Shown here: positions 20,401-28,145 of the stretch, in pieces
Layout of the letters: the number at the start of each line of letters is the position of its first letter
Numbering within the stretch: the stretch's first letter is position 1
Assembly: GCF_000169095.1 (NCBI RefSeq)
Contig: NZ_AAVU01000036.1
Span: 13,257 to 77,256, forward strand
Source of the DNA: Lyngbya sp. PCC 8106
GTDB lineage: Bacteria > Cyanobacteriota > Cyanobacteriia > Cyanobacteriales > Microcoleaceae
Length of the DNA: 64,000 bases
Direction of reading: 5' to 3'
Program-made: the position numbers and the translations under genes
Notes under the pieces: generated by a model
The model's input: the letters and a program-made list of their open reading frames with translations, nothing else
What the model was told of the DNA's origin: nothing
Database searches by the model: none

Positions 20401-20588
20401 TTGATGAAGGTTTTGGCACTCAAGATGCAGAAGGATGTAGTCGCTTAATTGCAGCTATTAATGCCATCTCCTCTGATTTTGCTTGTATTTTAACCGTTAC
20501 ACATATGCCTCATTTAAAAGAAGCCTTTCAAGCCAGAATAGAAGTTGAAAAATCTCCTACGGGTTCTCAACTAAGATTATTGATGTAA
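17499..20588 (+). CDS. sbcC: Exonuclease subunit SbcC (Rad50-like ATPase)
   Basis: A 1029-residue SMC-like ATPase of the SbcCD nuclease, which cleaves hairpins and processes DNA ends. The N-terminal ATPase half has Walker A GSNGAGKSS near residue 31 and a Q-loop (AYLRQGRADEFMLKRPTERKE follows it). Two very Gln/Glu-rich coiled-coil arms flank a zinc hook CPLC at residues 518-521. The C-terminal half has the signature YSGGEAFRINFAIRLALAK, Walker B MLIIDEGFGTQD and the switch His in TVTHM. The partner nuclease sbcD is not adjacent, which is common in cyanobacteria. Length and start agree with the family. Confidence 0.97.
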   Translation: MIPHKLTLKNFLSYREASLDFSGLHTACICGSNGAGKSSLLEAITWAIWGSSRAATEDDIIHLGEMEAQVNFAFIGEGNLYRVIRNRRRGQSGTLDFQVATQPYQDIQNGAKIEFRPIGERGMRATQQKILDQIKLDYDTFINSAYLRQGRADEFMLKRPTERKEILANLLKLNEYDHLADRAKDLSRQYKGKIELLQQTIDNTKQQLQQQNEITQNITQFEATLNQLNTQQNTEREQLQQLQASQHHRQTWQKLRQGEQQQYQTISKDYQRLQQEFNTTQQQQQELEAILKQASEIQAGYTQFQTLQATEECLSTKFKAYQEAQQNRQQLLEQQRQILQQLQQKIQNINVQLEGLVQQENEHLEVLKQRSEVEAALLELQAARNHLSQLDELQVKVTPILQQRQQLQTQVDRASASCSARLEELSKSIRQVQHSLQTHPELQQTLQQVNTQIKELENKKVYQQRVREKGLERHNLMERLCARQRDYKMQLSELDHKVSLLGIPSNEQKTDDSLMPLCPLCDRPLDEHHWNLVVGKHRTQQQEIRDQMWVVNEQLAVAEREIKGFRDEYRQLDQELSQYEECREQRGQIQAKLEGIEESQLRFQKLKLEAKEIEQLLQTGEFAAELYRELRQVEQQLQQLNYHEQSHVLARNEEKRWRWAEIKQSQLQSAESKLSKIQAKKPELEANKAALEQQLTQQQTHSELNQQIVALDRSIAEIGYNLEEHNQVRLHLRQAQQWLTRVEKLNSAQQQYPQVQQRLEEIQQLKISKAQDIKAIETQIYILEQKLKETPDLNEQIQQLDRQIQHRRQQMDQTLSQLGSLKQQQAYLESLNTQQNEQKQQLETARRQYRVYSELAQAFGKNGIQALMIENVLPQLEAETNQILSRLSANQLHIQFITQRAGRSNKSSKKKTAKLIDTLDILIADAQGTRPYETYSGGEAFRINFAIRLALAKLLAQRAGTALQMLIIDEGFGTQDAEGCSRLIAAINAISSDFACILTVTHMPHLKEAFQARIEVEKSPTGSQLRLLM

Positions 20589-20622
20589 AGAGTATTAATT
20601 AAGCAGATTCAACATCACTTTT

Positions 20623-20925
20623 TTAATCTCCCCAACCTCCATCACCACCCCAGGGATTTTCACAGAAAAGTTTACGCGCCTCAAAATTTAAACCTGCTTC
20701 TTCTGCCTTTTTTTCTAAATATTTAATATCTCTAGTGCGTCTGGCTCTAGCTCTGGATGGAGTCGAACCCCCACTATTGACATATGTCCAGTCCCCATCA
20801 CCCATTTTGTACTTGTATTCACAGACAAAATTACCAGCAGCCGTTCCCTCAAAGCGAACAGGAGGTATCGGTAAAGGACTCGCAGAAAGTAAGGTAATAG
20901 CCAGTAAAAAGGAGAGTTGGTTCAT
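20623..20925 (-). CDS. Small secreted protein of unknown function
   Basis: A 100-residue protein if the ATG at 20925 is used; this start puts a signal peptide first (MNQLSFLLAITLLSASPLPI). The mature part is hydrophilic with two cysteines (NFVCEYKYK and KLFCENPW) about 55 residues apart, a basic middle (PSRARARRTRD) and a Gly/Trp-rich end. I do not recognise the family. It stands alone, convergent with sbcC. It is likely exported to the periplasm or outside. Confidence 0.65.
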   Translation of the reverse strand: MNQLSFLLAITLLSASPLPIPPVRFEGTAAGNFVCEYKYKMGDGDWTYVNSGGSTPSRARARRTRDIKYLEKKAEEAGLNFEARKLFCENPWGGDGGWGD

Positions 20926-20946
20926 CGTTTGGATAGCAACAATCAC

Positions 20947-21261
20947 TATAATGATAATATTATATCAGATAAAATATGGATCATCTTCTGGCTGTGATCG
21001 GTCTAAATTTTTTTTACAAACAGATCTGAGAATCCATCAGATTAATAAAATGAGATATTTTTAGGTTAATATGAAAGTTTATCTTGCTGAATATAAGAGT
21101 TATTTTTACGAGTGGTATTCACATCAGTAACTTCTATTATTTCTGAGGTATTAACTGTTAATTAAGCTTGACCCCCAAGCAGGATATTGACATAGATTTA
21201 GGGGAAAATCGGATTAAATTCTAGTTGAAAAAAATGAGATGATTAAATTATAGTTTACATT
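20947..21261. other. Gene-free stretch
   Basis: An AT-rich spacer of about 315 bases between the small secreted protein gene and a pseudogene. Stop codons are dense in all frames. No RNA gene or clear terminator was seen. Confidence 0.5.
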
Positions 21262-21567
21262 CTAAATTCTTTCACAAACGGTAATAGTCCCTCGGTTTCC
21301 CCGCGTAATGCGAAGTTCTTCATCGAGATCAAGCACTTCTAAAGACCCTTTAGGAGATTTTTTCATCGCGAACGAAACTTTTCCGGTTTGATGTTCTATT
21401 CCTTGAGGCGGTTCTAAACCGAATAAAAGTTTGGCAACAAAAGATTAAATTTGTTAGGCAATATTGAGAGATTTGTTTGATTTATGAGTCCCAAAAACTG
21501 ATATCCAAGCTTTAATATTTTCGGAAATTTTAGGTATCAATGGTGCTATTTGTCTACCTATAAATTT
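21262..21567 (-). pseudogene. Fibrillin-like gene remnant with in-frame stop
   Basis: Read on the minus strand, one frame runs from a stop at 21568 to a stop at 21262 and is broken only by a TAA at 21454-21456. Before the break it reads PLIPKISENIKAWISVFG; after the break it reads AKLLFGLEPPQGIEHQTGKV and later LDLDEELRITRGNRGTITVC. The last stretch resembles the C terminus of PAP/fibrillin proteins, which end in (Y)LDEDLRI(T/S)RGNRG. The start is missing. The frame is preserved on both sides of the stop, so this is a recently broken gene or a 3' remnant. The fibrillin assignment rests on that one motif. Confidence 0.5.
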
Positions 21568-21719
21568 TTAATATTTGTTCGTTTATAGGATAACAAAAGC
21601 CTTTATTTTTAATAATTTTTTGTAGTTTTAGCCTCAATATTAAGTCATTTTGTAAAGATATAGCTTCATGTTTTACTCAGTGTGATAAAGTAACAATTAA
21701 TGATAGGGAGAAAGAGTCT

Positions 21720-23282
21720 ATGTTTCAAAAAATTTCTCTTCAGCTTAAACTGATTGGTTCATTTTTATCTATTGTTATCGTTGTGGCTTTGATTGGTTGG
21801 ATGGGTGTTTCTAGTTTAAATCAACATATTCAAACATTAGGTAACAATACTCTACCGAGTGTCGTTGGCTTATGGAAAATTAATGAAGGACAAACCCAAA
21901 TTCAATCGAGTGAACGTTTTCTACTGAACCCAGATATTACGGACACAGAACGTCAACAACAACTCCAAAATATTCAAGAAGCTTGGAAACAGATTAATGA
22001 AGGTTTTCAAGAATACGAGCCTACAGAAAAAACCTCCAAAGAAAAGAAACTCTATCAAGTCTTTTTACAAGACTGGAAATTATGGAAAACATCCCATGAA
22101 AATTATCTGAAACTTGAAACAGAGTATCATCAAGCTGGAATTCGTAACCCTTGGGAATATCAACTTAAACTTCTTACAGAAAATTCAACAAATCCGAATG
22201 ATTTACTCGCTGTAGAAAAAGTATTAAGTATCCGTCAAGTTTTGGAAGAACAGGAAGATATCAAACGGAGTTATTTTAATGCTGCTACTCAAAATTTATT
22301 AAACGTATTAGAAGAAAATCAAATCGTTGGAGATCAGATTTATAAAAATGCAATGCAAGATGTGAGTAGTACATCAAGGTTAATGATTATGGCTTTAATT
22401 ATTAGTCCAATATTGACTATTGTAATTGGCAGATTTTTAAGTCTTGGCATCACAAAGCCAATTTTTAGCAGTATAAATTTGATCGCGACTTCTTCTTCTC
22501 AAATTAGTGCAACGATTGAACAACAAGAAAAAATTCTCGCTCAACAAGCAGCTTCAGTGAGTGAGACAACAGCCACAATAGATGAGTTAGGAATGTCATC
22601 TCGTCAAGCTGTTCAAAAAGCAGAATCAGCATCAGAAAATGCAAGTCAAGTGTTTGAATTATCTCAGGAAGGGATAACAATTGTTCAACAAACCTTAAAG
22701 GGTATTACAAATCTTCAGCAGAAAGTAGAAACTATCGCTCAGGCAATCAAAAGTTTAAGCGAAAAAATTATTCAAATCAATAAAATAAATGCTCTGGTTG
22801 CTGATATTGCCAATCAAACGAATATGCTTGCTTTGAATGCCTCTGTAGAAGCTGTTAGAGCAGGTGAAGCAGGTAAAGGATTTGCAATTGTTGCCTCTGC
22901 AATTCGTCAGTTAGCTGATGAAAGTAAGGGTTCTGCTGAAAAAATAAACATCTTGGTCAATGATATTCAAAAAGCAATTAGTTCGACCGTTACTAAAACA
23001 GAAGAAGGAAAAACAAATGCAGATCAAGGAATTAATCTATCTCAAAAAACAGCAGCAGCTTTTAAAAATATGGCCGAAGCCATTAATGAGATTATGATCT
23101 CCAATCAGCAAATTGCAATGAACGTAAAGCAACAAGCAAAAGCGATTGAACAAGTTGTGATGGCAATGAACATGATTAATCAAGGTTCACAACAAACAGT
23201 TCTAGGTGTTAGTCAAACCAAAGATAGCATTTTGCAACTTAACGAAGCAGCTCGATATTTAAAAAGATTAAGTGGATCATAG
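21720..23282 (+). CDS. Methyl-accepting chemotaxis-type transducer
   Basis: A 520-residue membrane receptor. TM1 spans residues ~11-33, a helical extracytoplasmic sensor of four-helix-bundle type fills ~34-218, TM2 ~220-245, and a long cytoplasmic coiled coil follows. The signalling hairpin tip is clear: IANQTNMLALNASVEAVRAG then EAGKGFAIVASAIRQLADES. A canonical HAMP domain is not obvious; the region after TM2 (LGITKPIFSSINL) is HAMP-like but short. AGGGAGAAAG upstream gives a good ribosome site for the ATG. No che or pil genes adjoin it, so its control target (type IV pilus motility is usual in cyanobacteria) is not shown. Confidence 0.9.
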   Translation: MFQKISLQLKLIGSFLSIVIVVALIGWMGVSSLNQHIQTLGNNTLPSVVGLWKINEGQTQIQSSERFLLNPDITDTERQQQLQNIQEAWKQINEGFQEYEPTEKTSKEKKLYQVFLQDWKLWKTSHENYLKLETEYHQAGIRNPWEYQLKLLTENSTNPNDLLAVEKVLSIRQVLEEQEDIKRSYFNAATQNLLNVLEENQIVGDQIYKNAMQDVSSTSRLMIMALIISPILTIVIGRFLSLGITKPIFSSINLIATSSSQISATIEQQEKILAQQAASVSETTATIDELGMSSRQAVQKAESASENASQVFELSQEGITIVQQTLKGITNLQQKVETIAQAIKSLSEKIIQINKINALVADIANQTNMLALNASVEAVRAGEAGKGFAIVASAIRQLADESKGSAEKINILVNDIQKAISSTVTKTEEGKTNADQGINLSQKTAAAFKNMAEAINEIMISNQQIAMNVKQQAKAIEQVVMAMNMINQGSQQTVLGVSQTKDSILQLNEAARYLKRLSGS

Positions 23283-23319
23283 AAGCAAAGCATCCCAAAA
23301 AGAAGTTTTTGAATTAAAC

Positions 23320-23832
23320 TTAATCAATGACTTGAAAATCAGCTATCTTCCAAATGCCATCCCAATACTCTAATTTATAGCGAATTCTTAGAGTATTAAA
23401 ATTACTATCTTTAATTTTACCATTTTGATAAAATGTGGTATCTTCAGTGACGCGAACTTCAATTGTTGCTTTATTTCCAGACGCTGCAAATCGTTCAACG
23501 GTTTCTACCTTCTGCACGCCATATTCATAATACCCATCATTTTCAATTAAAAAATCAACCGCTTTTAACGTATCTTGACACAATGCACCTGTAGTAAATT
23601 GTTCTAAAGTTTGACGGTCAAAAGGGGGAGCAAAAATGCGGGATTTTGCGTTTAACCATTCACCAATCAAATCAGCCGCTTCTCCCAAAGTTAGAGAGGG
23701 GTTTTGAGCCAATAAAATTGAGTCTGAGGGAGTCAAATCACTTGTTTTTTGGATGGGTAAGGTTTCTGCAAAAATCGCTTCAGTCCACGCTAACGAGAGC
23801 AAGAAGGTTAAGGCGAAAATTCTTAGTTTCAT
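23320..23832 (-). CDS. Secreted protein with ARC6-like IMS domain
   Basis: A 170-residue protein with a signal peptide (MKLRIFALTFLLSLAWTEAI, cut near FAE). The body matches the ARC6-like IMS domain (DUF4101): EWLNAKSRIFAPPFD, the YYEYGVQKVETVERF strand pair, ATIEVRVTEDTTFYQNGKI, and the ending LRIRYKLEYWDGIWKIADFQ. In plastid ARC6 and cyanobacterial homologues this domain faces the intermembrane or periplasmic space and binds partner proteins; in this gene it is free-standing and exported. The function is unknown, and a link to cell division is not supported by neighbours. It is convergent with the chemoreceptor-like gene. Confidence 0.8.
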   Translation of the reverse strand: MKLRIFALTFLLSLAWTEAIFAETLPIQKTSDLTPSDSILLAQNPSLTLGEAADLIGEWLNAKSRIFAPPFDRQTLEQFTTGALCQDTLKAVDFLIENDGYYEYGVQKVETVERFAASGNKATIEVRVTEDTTFYQNGKIKDSNFNTLRIRYKLEYWDGIWKIADFQVID

Positions 23833-23960
23833 GGCTTTTTACCAATTCGTTGTCATTCCCAAGCTGAAAATCAGTTAAAAGTTACTACAAATTGCGATCA
23901 GCAATTTTCGGCAATTCATGCTAAAAAAAATTAGTGGTAGTATAACCCATCCGACAGGGT

Positions 23961-24809
23961 TTATTTATCATTGAGTGACCAGTCATAATCAAGATATTTA
24001 ATCTGATATTTTCCGTTCATCAAATACTCTTTTTCTGATTCATCGAGATACTGACTAAGAAAGTTTAAAACTGCACGTTCTTTATCATTACCTGTAAATT
24101 TTTCTTGAATCTTAAACTGGGAGATAAAATCCTCCCCAAACCATTTAAAAATTGAGGATAGGTAAACTTTATTATCTTGTTTGTCAATTTTAAAATTATC
24201 ATTTATTGCGATAAATTTACGGGTTTGTTTGTCGAGTTGTTCGCCGAGTTTGTCTCCAGTGTAGGCTTCTTGAAGCAATATAGGACAACCAATGGAAGCA
24301 CAAACTAATCCCATATGTATACGAGGTTCGTTGAATTGAACACGCAATATTTTATGTTCGATTTCATCTAATGTCACCTCTTTTCCCATGACGTTAAACT
24401 GAAGTCTTGTCCACACTCCCGGAATGTCACGAATGCTTTTAGTGGGATAGTTTTCAATAATAGCCAGCAATGTTAATGAATTATAAGTATTAATCCAAAA
24501 CGCAATTTTTTCTTTCTCTGTCCAGTTGGCAAAATCATCAGGAGAAAGAGTTGCTAAAGACGCATTAAATTCATCTAATTTTTTACGATTTTCTTTCAAT
24601 GCTTTGTAGTTAACCTTTCCATTTTTATCGACATAGGTAGAGAGAATTTGTTCATAATTTTGATAACTAAAGGCTTCAGTTGCGGCTAAAGTTATGCTAG
24701 ACTCAGTTGAGTTTTCAGTATTGAGGTTTAACGGTGTGGTTTCCGTCGTACAACTATACATTAAAAACAGGGTTGGAATGAGTAGGGTTAAAGCTTGAAA
24801 GTTATTCAT
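23961..24809 (-). CDS. DUF547 lipoprotein
   Basis: A 282-residue exported protein with a hydrophobic leader ending in FLMYSC, consistent with lipoprotein cleavage at Cys20. The DUF547 core is clear: EKIAFWINTYNSLTLLAIIE, DIPGVW, and RIHMGLVCASIGCPIL. DUF547 proteins have a papain-like fold in which the conserved Cys and His are potential catalytic residues; IHMGLVCASIGC carries both. The biochemical role is unknown. It lies 31 bases after the GT2-fusion gene on the same strand and may be cotranscribed. Confidence 0.85.
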   Translation of the reverse strand: MNNFQALTLLIPTLFLMYSCTTETTPLNLNTENSTESSITLAATEAFSYQNYEQILSTYVDKNGKVNYKALKENRKKLDEFNASLATLSPDDFANWTEKEKIAFWINTYNSLTLLAIIENYPTKSIRDIPGVWTRLQFNVMGKEVTLDEIEHKILRVQFNEPRIHMGLVCASIGCPILLQEAYTGDKLGEQLDKQTRKFIAINDNFKIDKQDNKVYLSSIFKWFGEDFISQFKIQEKFTGNDKERAVLNFLSQYLDESEKEYLMNGKYQIKYLDYDWSLNDK

Positions 24810-24840
24810 GGGTTTGAGTCGATGTTAAATTGGATTGAGA

Positions 24841-26937
24841 TTATTTTGAGTGAATTGATGTATTTGGCTTGAATAGATGAGATTTAAAAACCATCCACAA
24901 ACAGCCTAAAATAAAAGGTAGCCACATTAAAAGTCGTTCGTTTAACGTCAAATACCAACTCAAGTCTCCTAATGCTTTACGGTGTTGTAAAACGAAATAA
25001 ATAAATGCTGAAATACTGACTAAACGAGTCCCTAAATTACGACTAATAACCGCAAATGGAACCAGCCAGGTAAAGTACCAAGCATGAATAATAGGAGAAA
25101 AAATTAGTAAGGAAATCAGATAAAATTCAGAGAGATAGAGTAAGTCATTAGACGGAGAAGATAAGCTGGAACTGAGTTTATTTTTTCGAGATTGGAAATA
25201 CAACAATCCCCCAATTAATACTAAAACTAGCGGAATTATATAAATGGAGTTTGTTGGAGTTTCTGGTTGCCAAAATAAATCAAGAATATAGGGAAAAAAT
25301 TCTGCACTTCGTCCGTTATTAACAAAAGTTGAACCTGTAGGAATAATAGGACAGCTAGCGGTTGAACAGAAGGGAACTGCACTGAGAATAAAAGGTAAAG
25401 TTCCTAATAATAATACCATTATAGCAGACTTAAACCGAGGAAGCTGTAACCAAGCAAATAAACCTAAAATGGGTAAAGACATCCATTTTATTGCAATACT
25501 AATCCCAATCAAAGCCGCAGTCCAACTTGTATTTTTATGATTTGAAATTAAATATCCTGCAACCAAGGGTAAGATGAACCAACTATCGTAGTGAGCGCCC
25601 CCTGCAAAAGTATAAATAATTAAAGGATTCCAAGCATACAGCAGTATTTTTGCATAGCTAAACCGACGACTGAGAAGCCAACAGATGCCTAAATCTGCAC
25701 CAACAAAGGCTATTTTAAACAAAAGAACTGAAGGATAAATTGCTGCTAATATTCTCAATCCTAACTGAGTTAAAGGAGGATAAATTGCCGCGTGATCAAG
25801 ATGATTGATCAGTGACCACCAAGCTGTATGATAGGGGATAAGTTCAGGTGAATTGGGAGGTAAAAGATAGGGATTAAATCCGAGGTTTTGAATGTAGCCT
25901 TCCCAGAGATATCGCCAGACATCATCACCGGGATACATGGGTAATAATAACAACCGAGAAAGAATTGCGATCGCCCAAAACCAAATTCCAGAAATACATT
26001 CAATTCCCCAACTCAAAATAAATCCCAAACTCATCATCGTTATTCCGATCCAAAATTGAGGAACCGCCCCAACTTGGCGAAAGTCTCCAGTGGGAATAAT
26101 CCAAATACAACCAAGTATTAACAGCAGAGAACTTAACACCTTAAGAACTGGATCATTAACTAGAAATTTGTCTTTTTTGGTGTTTTTTAGTAGACGTTTG
26201 CTATACAACTTACCTAGCGTTGTGAGAATGATTGTTCCGGCTTTTAAACTTCCTGATAATGTACCCGAAATTTTAGATTTTCCGCCTTGACGATGGTGAT
26301 AATTGACCGGAATTTCCCGAATACTTAAACCCAGTTCTACCGCCCTTGCTTGCATTTCTACCGTCCACCCAAAGCCTCGATCTTGCATTTGAATAGACTC
26401 TAAAGCAGAACGACGAATTAATCGCAAAGGCCCTAAATCATAATAACGATAACCCCAACCTAAATGAATCAGAAATGTTGCGAGTCCATTTCCAAAGTTT
26501 TGAACTGGAGTCATCGCCGTCTGTCCTTGAGATGTCGCCCGACGGTTTCCTAAAATAAAATCAGTGGTTTTATCGGTAAAAAATTGCGGTAACTCACTGA
26601 GATCATCACTACCATCTCCATCACAAAATAGAATCCATTCAATATCAGAAGGAAGCTGTTGCAGTCCTCGCCAACAAGCACGACCATAACCGGGTTGAGG
26701 TTCAATAACAACCTCTGCACCAGCCTGTTTTGCTTCTGCTACACTATGATCAATACTACCATTATCAACGACTCTAATCTGAGTCAAGTTCAACTGTTTT
26801 AAGGACTTAATAACCTTAGCAATTGTGGCTTCTTCATTCAAGACTGGAATAATAACGATCACCCGATCTAAATCAAGTGAATTATGGCTGTATTCGGGCA
26901 AATTTGGAGGAAAATTCGTACTGAGTCTAAGCTGCAC
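24841..26937 (-). CDS. GT2 glycosyltransferase fused to polytopic membrane glycosyltransferase-like domain
   Basis: A 698-residue two-part enzyme. Residues ~25-250 are a GT2 nucleotide-sugar transferase of the polyprenyl-phosphate type (VIIPVLNEEATI; VVDNGSIDHS; CDGDGSDD as metal-binding DxD; GPLRLIRR). Residues ~265-690 hold ten or more membrane helices with an early WRYLWEGYIQNLGFNPYLLP motif like those of GT87/mannosyltransferase-like proteins, whose acidic loop uses lipid-linked sugars. The start is GTG at 26937. A single protein could both load a sugar on a lipid carrier and transfer it. That idea and the product (glycolipid or exopolysaccharide) are inference. Confidence 0.85.
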   Translation of the reverse strand: MQLRLSTNFPPNLPEYSHNSLDLDRVIVIIPVLNEEATIAKVIKSLKQLNLTQIRVVDNGSIDHSVAEAKQAGAEVVIEPQPGYGRACWRGLQQLPSDIEWILFCDGDGSDDLSELPQFFTDKTTDFILGNRRATSQGQTAMTPVQNFGNGLATFLIHLGWGYRYYDLGPLRLIRRSALESIQMQDRGFGWTVEMQARAVELGLSIREIPVNYHHRQGGKSKISGTLSGSLKAGTIILTTLGKLYSKRLLKNTKKDKFLVNDPVLKVLSSLLLILGCIWIIPTGDFRQVGAVPQFWIGITMMSLGFILSWGIECISGIWFWAIAILSRLLLLPMYPGDDVWRYLWEGYIQNLGFNPYLLPPNSPELIPYHTAWWSLINHLDHAAIYPPLTQLGLRILAAIYPSVLLFKIAFVGADLGICWLLSRRFSYAKILLYAWNPLIIYTFAGGAHYDSWFILPLVAGYLISNHKNTSWTAALIGISIAIKWMSLPILGLFAWLQLPRFKSAIMVLLLGTLPFILSAVPFCSTASCPIIPTGSTFVNNGRSAEFFPYILDLFWQPETPTNSIYIIPLVLVLIGGLLYFQSRKNKLSSSLSSPSNDLLYLSEFYLISLLIFSPIIHAWYFTWLVPFAVISRNLGTRLVSISAFIYFVLQHRKALGDLSWYLTLNERLLMWLPFILGCLWMVFKSHLFKPNTSIHSK

Positions 26938-27107
26938 AAATCTATGCTAAATTTAGGTAATTTACAATTTTAATTTAAGATGACTTAGATGAGTTTTACC
27001 TGAGAAACAGTTTAACTTTAACTGAATTTTAGAGTTGACAAGACTATTAGTTTATGTATAATATTACATCTTGAGCTACTTTATTACCTAAAATTAATCA
27101 TAAATAG

Positions 27108-27649
27108 TTAAAGTTTATCGGACAAGGAAATTACAAACGTCTGCGCCAATATTTTCACAACCCAAATGTGAATAAGCCTCTAGAAGAAATCTATGCAGAT
27201 TTAGATGCTTATACCTATGAAATTTTTGAAAATGAACCGGATCGCTTTAATACTGTTAGTTTTTTTGTCGTTTTACCTCCTGTTCGCTATGAAGGGCGAT
27301 TAATTAAAGGTTTGTATTTGAGCTAATAAGTCGATTTGTTGAACAAAGTATTACCCCAACTGTCGCAATATTTTTTCGCTCATGCTTATTCAATGTATGC
27401 GGCTTATCCTTGGTCAAATGAGGACGTAAAAACTTTTTTAATACCTGTCTCGATCACTATTCTTATTATCAAGAAAACGTTCCTAATTATGTTCATGGAC
27501 AAGCTTTTAATAACTTTTGGTTGGATTTAGCAGTTCAACAAAATTATCAAATGAGTCTGTCTGATTTTCTCTACGGACGTTCGGATAAATCTCATTTACG
27601 TGGCTTAGTCAAAATTTATAAAATCTTGAATCAATGGCTACAATTATAA
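27108..27649 (+). pseudogene. Decayed gene of unknown family
   Basis: One frame reads KFIGQGNYKRLRQYFHNPNV ... FFVVLPPVRYEGRLIKGLYLS, then meets TAA TAA at 27324-27329, continues in the same frame as VDLLNKVLPQLSQYFFAHAY ... YPWSNEDVKTFL, and must shift frame near 27438 to read CLDHYSYYQENVPNYVHGQA ... DFLYGRSDKSHLRGLVKIYK before a stop at 27647. The three pieces have normal amino acid composition and join smoothly, so they come from one protein of about 175 residues or more. I do not recognise it. No start codon is left. Confidence 0.55.
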
Positions 27650-27776
27650 GAGATTATTTTCCCAAGGGATAAGATCCTACTGGCAAAGTTTTATTAGAAT
27701 CTGTCTCTATATATACATTATTTTCAATAAATCATGCTAGGATATCTCAAACGTCAAGATGGATGAGTAAATATCT

Positions 27777-27995
27777 ATGCCTGACCAGCAAGCTCAAGTT
27801 TGCCCTGTTTGTAAAGTGAGAATCGTTAAAGCAGCAGGAGGAGATAAAGTCTTATTTTCTTCCGGGCCTCCAGGAACAAGATCCAGGTTATCAGCACGGG
27901 TTTGTCAGTTCGTGAAAAAGAATGGGTGCATTAATAAAGATCCGAATTTGATCGGAGATATTAAATCTGAAGACTACTATAAACCGGAGTTATAA
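27777..27995 (+). CDS. Small zinc-ribbon-like protein
   Basis: A 72-residue protein beginning MPDQQAQVCPVCKVRI, with a CxxC knuckle (CPVC) and two later cysteines (RVCQF, NGCIN) that could complete a zinc site. The middle SSGPPGTRSRLSARVC is basic and glycine-rich. It reads like a conserved small cyanobacterial protein, but I cannot name a function. It stands alone between a decayed gene and an FAD oxidoreductase. Confidence 0.7.
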   Translation: MPDQQAQVCPVCKVRIVKAAGGDKVLFSSGPPGTRSRLSARVCQFVKKNGCINKDPNLIGDIKSEDYYKPEL

Positions 27996-28145
27996 ATGAG
28001 TCAATTCAGGTGATTTTCAGGAGGAGATTGTTGATAAACAGGTGATGCAATCTCCTCTCAAACAATTAAACATTTGTGAAAGCGAGTATGCACTGTTTTT
28101 GGTTTAAAGTAAACTGTAAGCTGAAACTATTTACTACGAACTGAA

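Noticed and set aside
20735..20790. Sequence on the minus strand resembling a tRNA T-loop (GGTTCGACTCC)
   Set aside because: The flanking bases do not form a T-stem, and no acceptor or anticodon arm is present; it lies in the small secreted protein gene.
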